DNA of 64,000 nt from Astropecten irregularis. Its lineage: Eukaryota > Echinodermata > Asteroidea > Paxillosida > Astropectinidae. Under the pieces are notes generated by a model. The model had not been told where the DNA came from and did not search any database. It worked only from the letters and a program-made list of their open reading frames with translations. The DNA is taken from contig OZ020258.1 of assembly GCA_963971285.1 (NCBI GenBank), positions 7,832,614-7,896,613 of the forward strand, written 5' to 3'. Both the position numbers and the translations under genes were made by a program. Positions 34,865 through 47,138 of the stretch are shown piece after piece (the stretch's first letter is position 1; each line of letters starts with the position of its first letter).

Positions 34865-37800
34865 TTGAAATTTCTCCCTCAATACTTAGGCAACCGAGCT
34901 GAAACTTGCACGAAATGTAGCCCCAGATGTAATCTACAGGAAAATATGAGCTGTGCCAAATTCCAAAGTCATGTTCATGGCCGAAAATCCAAGTATAGCA
35001 CCACACGCTATGCGACAAAACGGCAGAGCAGTCGGCAGAAAAACTGCACTTAGACTATGAGACACTTTTTTCTGCTAGAGTTTGAAATTTCTCCCTCAAT
35101 ACTTAGGCAACCGAGCTGAAACTTGCAAGAAATGTAGCCCCAGATGTAATCTACAGGAAAGTATGAGCAGTGCCAAATTCCAAAGTCATGTTCATGGCCG
35201 AAAATCCAAGTATAGCACCACACGCTATGCAACAAAACGGCAGAGCACGCGACAAAAAAAAAACCTGCACTTAGACTATGAGACACTTTTTTTCTGCTAG
35301 AGTTTAAAATTTCTCCCTCAATACTTAGGCAATCGAGCTGAAACTTGCACGAAATGTAGCCCCAGATGTAATCTACAGGAAAATATGAGCAGTGCCAAAT
35401 TCCAAAGTCATGTTCATGGCCGAAAATCCAAGTATATCACTACACGCTATGCAACAAAACGGCAGAGCAAGCGGCAAAAAAAAACCTGCACTAAGACTAT
35501 GAGACACTTTTTTCTGATAGAGTTTGAAATTTCTCCCTCAAAACTTAGGCAATCGAGCTGAAACTTGCACGAAATGTAGCCCTACATGTTCCCTACAGGA
35601 AAGTATGAGCTGTGCCAAATTCCAAAGTCATGTTCATGGCCGAAAATCCGAGTATAGCACCACACGCTATGCGACAAACGCCAGAGCAGTCGGCAGAAAA
35701 ACTGCACTTAGACTATGAGACACTTTTTTCTGCTAGAGTTTGACATTTCTCCCTCAATACTTAGGCAATCGAGCTGAAACTTGCACGAAATGTAGCCCCA
35801 GATGTAATCTACAGGAAAATATGAGCAGTGCCAAATTCCAAAGTCATGTTCATGGCCGAAAATCCAAGTATATCACCACACGCTATGCAACAAAACGGCA
35901 GAGCACGCGGCAAAAAAAAAACCTGCACTTAGACTATGAGACACTTTTTTCTGCTAGAGTTTGAAATTTCTCCCTCAATACTTAGGCAATCGAGCTGAAA
36001 CTTGCACGAAATGTAGCCCTACATGTTCTCTACAGGAAAGTATGAGCTGTGCCAAATTCCAAAGTCATGTTCATGGCCGAAAATCCGAGTATAGCACCAC
36101 ACGCTATGCGACAAACGCCAGAGCAGTCGGCAGAAAAACTGCACTTAGACTATGAGACACTTTTTTCTGCTAGAGTTTGACATTTCTCCCTCAATACTTA
36201 GGCAATCGAGCTGAAACTTGCACGAAATGTAGCCCCAGATGTTCTCTACAGGAAATTATGAGCTGTGCCAAATTCCAAAGTCATGTTCATGGCCGAAAAT
36301 CCAAGTATAGCACCACACGCTATGCGACAAAACGGCAGAGCACGCGGCAAAAAAAAAACTGCACTTAGACTATGAGACACTTTTTTCTGTTAGAATTTGA
36401 AATTTCTCCCTCAATACAGAGGCAATCGAGCTGAAACTTGCACGAAATGTAGCCCCAGATGTACTCTAAATGAAAGTATGAGCTGTGCCAAATTCAAAAG
36501 TCATGTTCATGGCCGAAAATCCAAGTATAGCACCACACGCTATGCGACAAAACGGCAGAGCAGTCGGCAGAAAAACTGCACTTAGACTATGAGACACTTT
36601 TTCTCTGCTAGAGTTTGAAATTTCTCCCTCAATACTGAGGCCATCGAGCTGAAACTTGCACGAAATGTAGCCCCCGATGTAATCTACAGGAAAGTATGAG
36701 CAGTGCCAAATTCCAAAGTCATGTTCATGGCCGAAAATCCAAGTATAGCACCACACGCTATGCAACAAAACGGCAGAGCACGCGGCAAAAAAAAAACCTG
36801 CACTTAGACTATGAGACACTTTTTTCTGTTAGAGTTTGAAATTTCTCCCTCAATACTTAGGCAATCGAGCTGAAACTTGCACGAAATGTAGCCCCAGATG
36901 TACTCTACAGGAAAATATGAGCTGTGCCAAATTCCAAAGTCATGTTCATGGCCGAAAATCCAAGTATAGCACCACACGCTATGCGACAAAACGGCAGAGC
37001 AGTCGGCAGAAAAACTGCACTTAGACTATGAGACACTTTTTTCTGCTAGAGTTTGAAATTTCTCCCTCAATACTTAGGCAACCGAGCTGAAACTTGCACG
37101 AAATGTAGCCCCAGATGTAATCTACAGGAAAGTATGAGCAGTGCCAAATTCCAAAGTCATGTTCATGGCCGAAAATCCAAGTATAGCACCACACGCTATG
37201 CAACAAAACGGCAGAGCACGCGACAAAAAAAAAACCTGCACTTAGACTATGAGACACTTTTTTTCTGCTAGAGTTTAAAATTTCTCCCTCAATACTTAGG
37301 CAATCGAGCTGAAACTTGCACGAAATGTAGCCCCAGATGTAATCTACAGGAAAATATGAGCAGTGCCAAATTCCAAAGTCATGTTCATGGCCGAAAATCC
37401 AAGTATATCACTACACGCTATGCAACAAAACGGCAGAGCAAGCGGCAAAAAAAAACCTGCACTAAGACTATGAGACACTTTTTTCTGATAGAGTTTGAAA
37501 TTTCTCCCTCAAAACTTAGGCAATCGAGCTGAAACTTGCACGAAATGTAGCCCTACATGTTCCCTACAGGAAAGTATGAGCTGTGCCAAATTCCAAAGTC
37601 ATGTTCATGGCCGAAAATCCGAGTATAGCACCACACGCTATGCGACAAACGCCAGAGCAGTCGGCAGAAAAACTGCACTTAGACTATGAGACACTTTTTT
37701 CTGCTAGAGTTTGACATTTCTCCCTCAATACTTAGGCAATCGAGCTGAAACTTACACGAAATGTAGCCCCAGATGTAATCTACAGGAAAATATGAGCAGT

Positions 37801-38805
37801 GCCAAATTCCAAAGTCATGTTCATGGCCGAAAATCCAAGTATATCACCACACGCTATGCAACAAAACGGCAGAGCACGCGGCAAAAAAAAAACCTGCACT
37901 TAGACTATGAGACACTTTTTTCTGCTAGAGTTTGAAATTTCTCCCTCAATACTTAGGCAATCGAGCTGAAACTTGCACGAAATGTAGCCCTACATGTTCT
38001 CTACAGGAAAGTATGAGCTGTGCCAAATTCCAAAGTCATGTTCATGGCCGAAAATCCGAGTATAGCACCACACGCTATGCGACAAACGCCAGAGCAGTCG
38101 GCAGAAAAACTGCACTTAGACTATGAGACACTTTTTTCTGCTAGAGTTTGACATTTCTCCCTCAATACTTAGGCAATCGAGCTGAAACTTGCACGAAATG
38201 TAGCCCCAGATGTTCTCTACAGGAAAGTATGAGCTGTGCCAAATTCCAAAGTCATGTTCATGGCCGAAAATCCAAGTATAGCACCACACGCTATGCGACA
38301 AAACGGCAGAGCACGCGGCAAAAAAAAAACTGCACTTAGACTATGAGACACTTTTTTCTGATAGAATTTGAAATTTCTCCCTCAATACAGAGGCAATCGA
38401 GCTGAAACTTGCACGAAATGTAGCCCCAGATGTACTCTAAATGAAAGTATGAGCTGTGCCAAATTCAAAAGTCATGTTCATGGCCGAAAATCCAAGTATA
38501 GCACCACACGCTATGCGACAAAACGGCAGAGCAGTCGGCAGAAAAACTGCACTTAGACTATGAGACACTTTTTTCTGCTAGAGTTTGAAATTTCTCCCTC
38601 AATACTGAGGCCATCGAGCTGAAACTTGCACGAAATGTAGCCCCCGATGTAATCTACAGGAAAATATGAGCAGTGCCAAATTCCAAAGTCATGTTCATGG
38701 CCGAAAATCCAAGTATATCACCACACGCTATGCAACAAAACGGCAGAGCACGCGGCAAAAAAAAAACCTGCACTTAGACTATGAGACACTTTTTTCTGCT
38801 AGAGT
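34865..38805. repeat. 9-monomer HOR, copies 3 and 4 in shifted phase (1,971 bp)
   Basis: Starts: 34865 i, 35082 n, 35304 f, 35524 a, 35740 b/f, 35961 l/a, 36177 b4, 36397 h2, 36615 g; then 36836, 37053, 37275, 37495, 37711, 37932, 38148, 38368, 38585 (g/f). The offset is 1,971 bp. Marker differences separate the copies: at 34865 CAACCGAG and TGTAATC versus CAATCGAG and TGTACTC at 36836; GCAAGAAATG at 35082 versus GCACGAAATG at 37053; AAATTATGAGC at 36177 versus AAAGTATGAGC at 38148. Confidence 0.9.
35961..36176. repeat. Exemplar monomer l/a (216 bp)
   Basis: Left half resembles l (CAATACTTAGG, GCCCTACATGTTCTC). Right half is a (AATCCGAGTATAGC, GACAAACGCCAG). Found in every 9-mer and at 41656 and 59618. 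The copy at 31582 reads CTCTACGGGAATG where its partner at 51515 reads CTCTACGGGAAAG. Confidence 0.82.
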
Positions 38806-41655
38806 TTGAAATTTCTCCCTCAATACTTAGGCAATCGAGCTGAAACTTGCACGAAATGTAGCCCTACATGTTCTCTACAGGAAAGTATGAGCTGTGCCAA
38901 ATTCCAAAGTCATGTTCATGGCCGAAAATCCGAGTATAGCACCACACGCTATGCGACAAACGCCAGAGCAGTCGGCAGAAAAACTGCACTTAGACTATGA
39001 GACACTTTTTTCTGCTAGAGTTTGACATTTCTCCCTCAAAACTTAGGCAATCGAGCTGAAACTTGCACGAAATGTAGCCCCAGATGTTCTCTACAGGAAA
39101 GTATGAGCTGTGCCAAATTCCAAAGTCATGTTCATGGCCGAAAATCCAAGTATAGCACCACACGCTATGCGACAAAACGGCAGAGCACGCGGCAAAAAAA
39201 AAACTGCACTTAGACTATGAGACACTTTTTTCTGTTAGAATTTGAAATTTCTCCCTCAATACAGAAGCAATCGAGCTGAAACTTGCACGAAATGTAGCCC
39301 CAGATGTACTCTAAATGAAAGTATGAGCTGTGCCAAATTCAAAAGTCATGTTCATGGCCGAAAATCCAAGTATATCACCACACGCTATGCGACAAAACGG
39401 CAGAGCAGTCGGCAGAAAAACTGCACTTAGACTATGAGACACTTTTTTCTGCTAGAGTTTGAAATTTCTCCCTCAATACTGAGGCCATCGAGCTGAAACT
39501 TGCACGAAATGTAGCCCCCGATGTAATCTACAGGAAAGTATGAGCAGTGCCAAATTCCAAAGTCATGTTCATGGCCGAAAATCCAAGTATAGCACCACAC
39601 GCTATGCAACAAAACGGCAGAGCACGCGGCAAAAAAAAAACCTGCACTTAGACTATGAGACACTTTTTTCTGTTAGAGTTTGAAATTTCTCCCTCAATAC
39701 TTAGGCAATCGAGCTGAAACTTGCACGAAATGTAGCCCCAGATGTACTCTACAGGAAAATATGAGCAGTGCCAAATTCCAAAGTCATGTTCATGGCCGAA
39801 AATCCAAGTATATCACCACACGCTATGCAACAAAACGGCAGAGCACGCGGCAAAAAAAAACCCTGCACTTAGACTATGAGACACTTTTTTCTGTTAGAGT
39901 TTGAAATTTCTCCCTCAATACTTAGGCAATCGAGCTGAAACTTGCACGAAACGTAGCCCCAGATGTACTCTACAGGAAAATATGAGCTGTGCCAAATTCC
40001 AAAGTCATGTTCATGGCCGAAAATCCAAGTATAGCACCACACGCTATGCGACAAAACGGCAGAGCAGTCGGCAGAAAAACTGCACTTAGACTATGAGACA
40101 CTTTTTTCTGCTAGAGTTTGAAATTTCTCCCTCAATACTGAGGCCATCGAGCTAAAACTTGCACGAAATGTAGCCCCAGATGTAATCTACAGGAAAGTAT
40201 GAGCAGTGCCAAATTCCAAAGTCATGTTCATGGCCGAAAATCCAAGTATAGCACCACACGCTATGCAACAAAACGGCAGAGCACGCGGCAAAAAAAAAAC
40301 CTGCACTTAGACTATGAGACACTTTTTTCTGCTAGAGTTTAAAATTTCTCCCTCAATACTTAGGCAATCGAGCTGAAACTTGCACGAAATGTAGCCCCAG
40401 ATGTAATCTACAGGAAAATATGAGCAGTGCCAAATTCCAAAGTCATGTTCATGGCCGAAAATCCAAGTATATCACCACACGCTATGCAACAAAACGGCAG
40501 AGCACGCGGCAAAAAAAAAACCTGCACTTAGACTATGAGACACTTTTTTTCTGCTAGAGTTTGAAATTTCTCCCTCAAAACTTAGGCAATCGAGCTGAAA
40601 CTTGCACGAAATGTAGCCCTACATGTTCCCTACAGGAAAGTATGAGCTGTGCCAAATTCCAAAGTCATGTTCATGGCCGAAAATCCGAGTATAGCACCAC
40701 ACGCTATGCGACAAACGCCAGAGCAGTCGGCAGAAAAACTGCACTTAGACTATGAGACACTTTTTTCTGCTAGAGTTTGACATTTCTCCCTCAATACTTA
40801 GGCAATCGAGCTGAAACTTGCACGAAATGTAGCCCCAGATGTTCTCTACAGGAAAGTATGAGCTGTGCCAAATTCCAAAGTCATGTTCATGGCCGAAACT
40901 CCAAGTATAGCACCACACGCTATGCGACAAAACGGCAGAGCACGCGGCAAAACAAAACCTGCACTTAGACTATGAGACACTTTTTTCTGTTAGAGTTTGA
41001 AATTTCTCCCTCAATACAGAGGCAATCGAGCTGAAACTTGCACGAAATGTAGCCCCAGATGTACTCTAAATGAAAGTATGAGCTGTGCCAAATTCCAAAG
41101 TCATGTTCATGGCCGAAAATCCAAGTATAGCACCACACGCTATGCGACAAAACGGCAGAGCAGTCGGCAGAAAAACTGCACTTAGACTATGAGACACTTT
41201 TTTCTGCTAGAGTTTGAAATTTCTCCCTCAATACTGAGGCCATCGAGCTAAAACTTGCACGAAATGTAGCCCCAGATGTAATCTACAGGAAAGTATGAGC
41301 AGTGCCAAATTCCAAAGTCATGTTCATGGCCGAAAATCCAAGTATAGCACCACACGCTATGCAACAAAACGGCAGAGCACGCGGCAAAAAAAAAACCTGC
41401 ACTTAGACTATGAGACACTTTTTTCTGCTAGAGTTTAAAATTTCTCCCTCAATACTTAGGCAATCGAGCTGAAACTTGCACGAAATGTAGCCCCAGATGT
41501 AATCTACAGGAAAATATGAGCAGTGCCAAATTCCAAAGTCATGTTCATGGCCGAAAATCCAAGTATATCACCACACGCTATGCAACAAAACGGCAGAGCA
41601 CGCGGCAAAAAAAAAACCTGCACTTAGACTATGAGACACTTTTTTCTGCTAGAGT
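38806..41655. repeat. Post-9-mer block: l/a b4 h2 g i/f d1 g f a b2 h g f
   Basis: Starts: 38806, 39022, 39242, 39459, 39680, 39901, 40118, 40339, 40561, 40777, 40997, 41214, 41435. The h2 at 39242 has a private CAGAAGCAATCG absent from its partner at 57204. The b2 at 40777 has GGCCGAAACTCC, shared with 58739. The run d1 g f a b2 h g f resembles the left-hand region (20627 onward). Confidence 0.86.
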
Positions 41656-42091
41656 TTGAAATTTCTCCCTCAATACTTAGGCAATCGAGCTGAAACTTGC
41701 ACGAAATGTAGCCCTACATGTTCTCTACAGGAAAGTATGAGCTGTGCCAAATTCCAAAGTCATGTTCATGGCCGAAAATCCGAGTATAGCACCACACGCT
41801 ATGCGACAAACGCCAGAGCAGTCGGCAGAAAAACTGCACTTAGACTATGAGACACTTTTTTCTGCTAGAGTTTGACATTTCTCCCTCAATACTTAGGCAA
41901 TCGAGCTGAAACTTGCACGAAATGTAGCCCCAGATGTTCTCTACAGGAAAGTATGAGCTGTGCCAAATTCCAAAGTCATGTTCATGGCCGAAAATCCAAG
42001 TATAGCACCACACGCTATGCGACAAAACGGCAGAGCACGCGGCAAAACAAAACCTGCACTTAGACTATGAGACACTTTTTTCTGTTAGAGT

Positions 42092-42312
42092 TTGAAATTT
42101 CTCCCTCAATACAGAGGCAATCGAGCTGAAACTTGCACGAAATGTAGCCCCAGATGTACTCTAAATGAAAGTATGAGCAGTGCCAAATTCCAAAGTCATG
42201 TTCATGGCCGAAAATCCAAGTATAGCACCACACGCTATGCAACAAAACGGCAGAGCACGCGGCAAAAAAAAAACCTGCACTTAGACTATGAGACACTTTT
42301 TTCTGATAGAGT
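42092..42312. repeat. Chimeric monomer h/g (one monomer lost in copy A)
   Basis: Starts as h (CAGAGGCAATCG, TACTCTAAATG). From GAGCAGTGCC it follows g (GCAACAAAACGG, A10). In copy B the same place has two separate monomers, h at 60054 and g at 60271; related regions at 27642-28079 also keep h and g apart. The loss therefore occurred in copy A. Confidence 0.86.
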
Positions 42313-42971
42313 TTGAAATTTCTCCCTCAATACTTAGGCAATCGAGCTGAAACTTGCACGAAATGTAGCCACAGATGTTCTCTACAGGAAAATATAAGCT
42401 GTGCCAAATTCCAAAGTCATGTTCATGGCCGAAAATCCAAGTATAGCACCACACGCTATGCGACAAAACGGCAGAGCAGTCGGCAGAAAAACTGCACTTA
42501 GACTATGAGACACTTTTTTCTGCTAGAGTTTGAAATTTCTCCCTCAATACTGAGGCCATCGAGCTGAAACTTGCACGAAATGTAGCCCCATATGTAATCT
42601 ACAGGAAAGTATGAGCAGTGCCAAATTCCAAAGTCATGTTCATGGCCGAAAATCCAAGTATAGCACCACACGCTATGCAACAAAACGGCAGAGCACGCGG
42701 CAAAAAAAAAACCTGCACTTAGACTATGAGACACTTTTTTCTGCTAGAGTTTAAAATTTCTCCCTCAATACTTAGGCAATCGAGCTGAAACTTGCACGAA
42801 ATGTAGCCCCAGATGTAATCTACAGGAAAATATGAGCAGTGCCAAATTCCAAAGTCATGTTCATGGCCGAAAATCCAAGTATATCACCACACGCTATGCA
42901 ACAAAACGGCAGAGCACGCGGCAAAAAAAAAACCTGCACTTAGACTATGAGACACTTTTTTCTGCTAGAGT

Positions 42972-43189
42972 TTGAAATTTCTCCCTCAATACTTAGGCAA
43001 TCGAGCTGAAACTTGCACGAAATGTAGCCCTACATGTTCTCTACAGGAAAGTATGAGCTGTGCCAAATTCCAAAGTCATATTCATGGCCGAAAATCCAAG
43101 TATAGCACCACACGCTATGCGACAAAACGGCAGAGCAGTCGGCAGAAAAACTGCACTTAGACTATGAGACACTTTTTTTCTGCTAGAGT
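42972..43189. repeat. Exemplar monomer, subtype l (218 bp)
   Basis: Has CAATACTTAGG, GCCCTACATGTTCTC, AAAGTATGAGCTG, AAAGTCATATTCATGG and a GCAGTCGGCAG end. In the 17-mer copies (19754, 23480) it reads CAATACTTTGG and TGTGCAAAATTCC. Partner in copy B: 61154. Confidence 0.82.
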
Positions 43190-44065
43190 TTGAAATTTCT
43201 CCCTCAATACTTAGGCAATCGAGCTGAAACTTGCACGAAATGTAGCCACAGATGTTCTCTACAGGAAAGTATGAGCTGTGCCAAATTCCAAAGTCATGTT
43301 CATGGCCGAAAATCCAAGTATAGCACCACACGCTATGCGACAAAACGGCAGAGCACGCGGCAAAAAAAAAACTGCACTTAGACTATGAGACACTTTTTTT
43401 CTGTTAGAATTTGAAATTTCTCCCTCAATACAGAGGCAATCGAGCTGAAACTTGCACGAAATGTAGCCCCAGATGTACTCTAAATGAAAGTATGAGCTGT
43501 GTCAAATTCCAAAGTCATGTTCATGGCCGAAAATCCAAGTATAGCACCACACGCTATGCGACAAAACGGCAGAGCAGTCGGCAGAAAAACTGCACTTAGA
43601 CTATGAGACACTTTTTTCTGCTAGAGTTTGAAATTTCTCCCTCAATACTGAGGCCATCGAGCTGAAACTTGCACGAAATGTAGCCCTACATGTTCTCTAC
43701 AGGAAAGTATGAGCTGTGCCAAATTCCAAAGTCATATTCATGGCCGAAAATCCAAGTATAGCACCACACGCTATGCGACAAAACGGCAGAGCAGTCGGCA
43801 GAAAAACTGCACTTAGACTATGAGACACTTTTTTTCTGCTAGAGTTTGAAATTTCTCCCTCAATACTTAGGCAATCGAGCTGAAACTTGCACGAAATGTA
43901 GCCACAGATGTTCTCTAAAGGAAAGTATGAGCTGTGCCAAATTCCAAAGTCATGTTCATGGCCGAAAATCCAAGTATAGCACCACACGCTATGCGACAAA
44001 ACGGCAGAGCACGCGGCAAAAAAAAAACTGCACTTAGACTATGAGACACTTTTTTCTGTTAGAAT

Positions 44066-44285
44066 TTGAAATTTCTCCCTCAATACAGAGGCAATCGAGC
44101 TGAAACTTGCACGAAATGTAGCCCCAGATGTACTCTAAATGAAAGTATGAGCTGTGTCAAATTTCAAAGTCATGTTCATGGCCGAAAATCCAAGTATAGC
44201 ACCACACGCTATGCGACAAAACGGTAGAGCACGCGGCAAAAAAAAACCTGCACTTAGAGTATGAGACACTTTTTTCTGTTAGAGT
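44066..44285. repeat. Chimeric monomer h2/c: junction between large copies A and B
   Basis: Left part is h2 (TTAGAATTTG before the start, TAAATGAAAG, GTGTCAAATTTC), matching 62247 and 29173. Right part has the c-type end CGGTAGAGCACGCGGC, A9, CCTGCACTTAGAGTATG, as at 24134 or b3. The next monomers are d1 g f a*, as at 24353. The switch lies between about 44,163 and 44,223. This is the single in-register breakpoint that created the 19.9 kb tandem duplication. Confidence 0.9.
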
Positions 44286-44946
44286 TTGAAATTTCTCCCT
44301 CAATACTTAGGCAATCGAGCTGAAACTTGCACGAAACGTAGCCCCAGATGTACTCTACAGGAAAATATGAGCTGTGCCAAATTCCAAAGTCATGTTCATG
44401 GCCGAAAATCCAAGTATAGCACCACACGCTATGCGACAAAACGGCAGAGCAGTCGGCAGAAAAACTGCACTTAGACTATGAGACACTTTTTTCTGCTAGA
44501 GTTTGAAATTTCTCCCTCAATACTGAGGCCATCGAGCTAAAACTTGCACGAAATGTAGCCCCAGATGTAATCTACAGGAAAGTATGAGCAGTGCCAAATT
44601 CCAAAGTCATGTTCATGGCCGAAAATCCAAGTATAGCACCACACGCTATGCAACAAAACGGCAGAGCACGCGGCAAAAAAAAAAACCTGCACTTAGACTA
44701 TGAGACACTTTTTTCTGCTAGAGTTTAAAATTTCTCCCTCAATACTTAGGCAATCGAGCTGAAACTTGCACGAAATGTAGCCCCAGATGTAATCTACAGG
44801 AAAATATGAGCAGTGCCAAATTCCAAAGTCATGTTCATGGCCGAAAATCCAAGTATATCACCACACGCTATGCAACAAAACGGCAGAGCACGCGGCAAAA
44901 AAAAAACCTGCACTTAGACTATGAGACACTTTTTTTCTGCTAGAGT

Positions 44947-47138
44947 TTGAAATTTCTCCCTCAAAACTTAGGCAATCGAGCTGAAACTTGCACGAAATGT
45001 AGCCCTACATGTTCCCTACAGGAAAGAATGAGCTGTGCCAAATTCCAAAGTCATGTTCATGGCCGAAAATCCGAGTATAGCACCACACGCTATGCGACAA
45101 ACGCCAGAGCAGTCGGCAGAAAAACTGCACTTAGACTATGAGACACTTTTTTCTGCTAGAGTTTGACATTTCTCCCTCAATACTTAGGCAATCGAGCTGA
45201 AACTTGCACGAAATGTAGCCCCAGATGTTCTCTACAGGAAAGTATGAGCTGTGCCAAATTCCAAAGTCATGTTCATGGCCGAAAATCCAAGTATAGCACC
45301 ACACGCTATGCGACAAAACGGTAGAGCACGCGGCAAAAAAAAACCTGCACTTAGAGTATGAGACACTTTTTTCTGTTAGAGTTTGAAATTTCTCCCTCAA
45401 TACTTAGGCAATCGAGCTGAAACTTGCACGAAACGTAGCCCCAGATGTACTCTACAGGAAAATATGAGCTGTGCCAAATTCCAAAGTCATGTTCATGGCC
45501 GAAAATCCAAGTATAGCACCACACGCTATGCGACAAAACGGCAGAGCAGTCGGCAGAAAAACTGCACTTAGACTATGAGACACTTTTTTCTGCTAGAGTT
45601 TGAAATTTCTCCCTCAATACTGAGGCCATCGAGCTAAAACTTGCACGAAATGTAGCCCCAGATGTAATCTACAGGAAAGTATGAGCAGTGCCAAATTCCA
45701 AAGTCATGTTCATGGCCGAAAATCCAAGTATAGCACCACACGCTATGCAACAAAACGGCAGAGCACGCGGCAAAAAAAAAACCTGCACTTAGACTATGAG
45801 ACACTTTTTTCTGCTAGAGTTTAAAATTTCTCCCTCAATACTTAGGCAATCGAGCTGAAACTTGCACGAAATGTAGCCCCAGATGTAATCTACAGGAAAA
45901 TATGAGCAGTGCCAAATTCCAAAGTCATGTTCATGGCCGAAAATCCAAGTATATCACCACACGCTATGCAACAAAACGGCAGAGCACGCGGCAAAAAAAA
46001 AACCTGCACTTAGACTATGAGACACTTTTTTTCTGCTAGAGTTTGAAATTTCTCCCTCAAAACTTAGGCAATCGAGCTGAAACTTGCACGAAATGTAGCC
46101 CTACATGTTCCCTACAGGAAAGAATGAGCTGTGCCAAATTCCAAAGTCATGTTCATGGCCGAAAATCCGAGTATAGCACCACACGCTATGCGACAAACGC
46201 CAGAGCAGTCGGCAGAAAAACTGCACTTAGACTATGAGACACTTTTTTCTGCTAGAGTTTGACATTTCTCCCTCAATACTTAGGCAATCGAGCTGAAACT
46301 TGCACGAAATGTAGCCCCAGATGTTCTCTACAGGAAAGTATGAGCTGTGCCAAATTCCAAAGTCATGTTCATGGCCGAAAATCCAAGTATAGCACCACAC
46401 GCTATGCGACAAAACGGTAGAGCACGCGGCAAAAAAAAACCTGCACTTAGAGTATGAGACACTTTTTTCTGTTAGAGTTTGAAATTTCTCCATCAATACT
46501 TAGGCAATCGAGCTGAAACTTGCACGAAACGTAGCCCCAGATGTACTCTACAGGAAAATATGAGCTGTGCCAAATTCCAAAGTCATGTTCATGGCCGAAA
46601 ATCCAAGTATAGCACCACACGCTATGCGACAAAACGGCAGAGCAGTCGGCAGAAAAACTGCACTTAGACTATGAGACACTTTTTTCTGCTAGAGTTTGAA
46701 ATTTCTCCCTCAATACTGAGGCCATCGAGCTAAAACTTGCACGAAATGTAGCCCCAGATGTAATCTACAGGAAAGTATGAGCAGTGCCAAATTCCAAAGT
46801 CATGTTCATGGCCGAAAATCCAAGTATAGCACCACACGCTATGCAACAAAACGGCAGAGCACGCGGCAAAAAAAAAACCTGCACTTAGACTATGAGACAC
46901 TTTTTTCTGCTAGAGTTTAAAATTTCTCCCTCAATACTTAGGCAATCGAGCTGAAACTTGCACGAAATGTAGCCCCAGATGTAATCTACAGGAAAATATG
47001 AGCAGTGCCAAATTCCAAAGTCATGTTCATGGCCGAAAATCCAAGTATATCACCACACGCTATGCAACAAAACGGCAGAGCACGCGGCAAAAAAAAAACC
47101 TGCACTTAGACTATGAGACACTTTTTTTCTGCTAGAGT
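44947..47138. repeat. Copy B counterpart of the 1,096 bp 5-mer HOR
   Basis: Starts: 44947, 45163, 45383, 45600, 45821; 46043, 46259, 46479, 46696, 46917. It reproduces 25014-27205 monomer by monomer, including CTCCATCAATAC in the second d1. Confidence 0.9.

Larger units (their letters stand above)
24353..44285. repeat. Large duplication copy A, 91 monomers (19,933 bp)
   Basis: Monomer positions from 24353 to 34645 recur at exactly +19,933 bp (44286 to 54578), with the same rare variants: CTCCATCAATAC (26,555/46,488), AAATCTGAGTATAG (27,328/47,261), TGGCTGAAAATCC (about 29,287/49,220) and CTCTTTTCAGG (about 33,620/53,553). The duplication probably starts in the 3' half of the c at 24134, because the monomer joining A to B (44066) carries that c-type end. 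Base differences noticed in the first 10 kb are few. Confidence 0.93.
41656..44285. repeat. Terminal block of copy A, ending at the A/B junction
   Basis: Starts: 41656 l/a, 41872 b2, 42092 (h/g), 42313 j, 42530 g, 42751 f, 42972 l, 43190 k, 43411 h2, 43628 (g/l), 43846 k, 44066 (h2/c). It parallels 27206-29389 but with different monomers missing, showing that the two stretches descend from one longer module. Copy B equivalent: 59618-62246. Confidence 0.86.

Noticed and set aside
43000-45500. The 19.9 kb duplication as a pure assembly error
   Set aside because: Not fully excluded, but the copies differ by a 9-monomer excision, a one-monomer fusion, an A20 tract and several point differences, which a simple collapsed-and-duplicated contig would not show.
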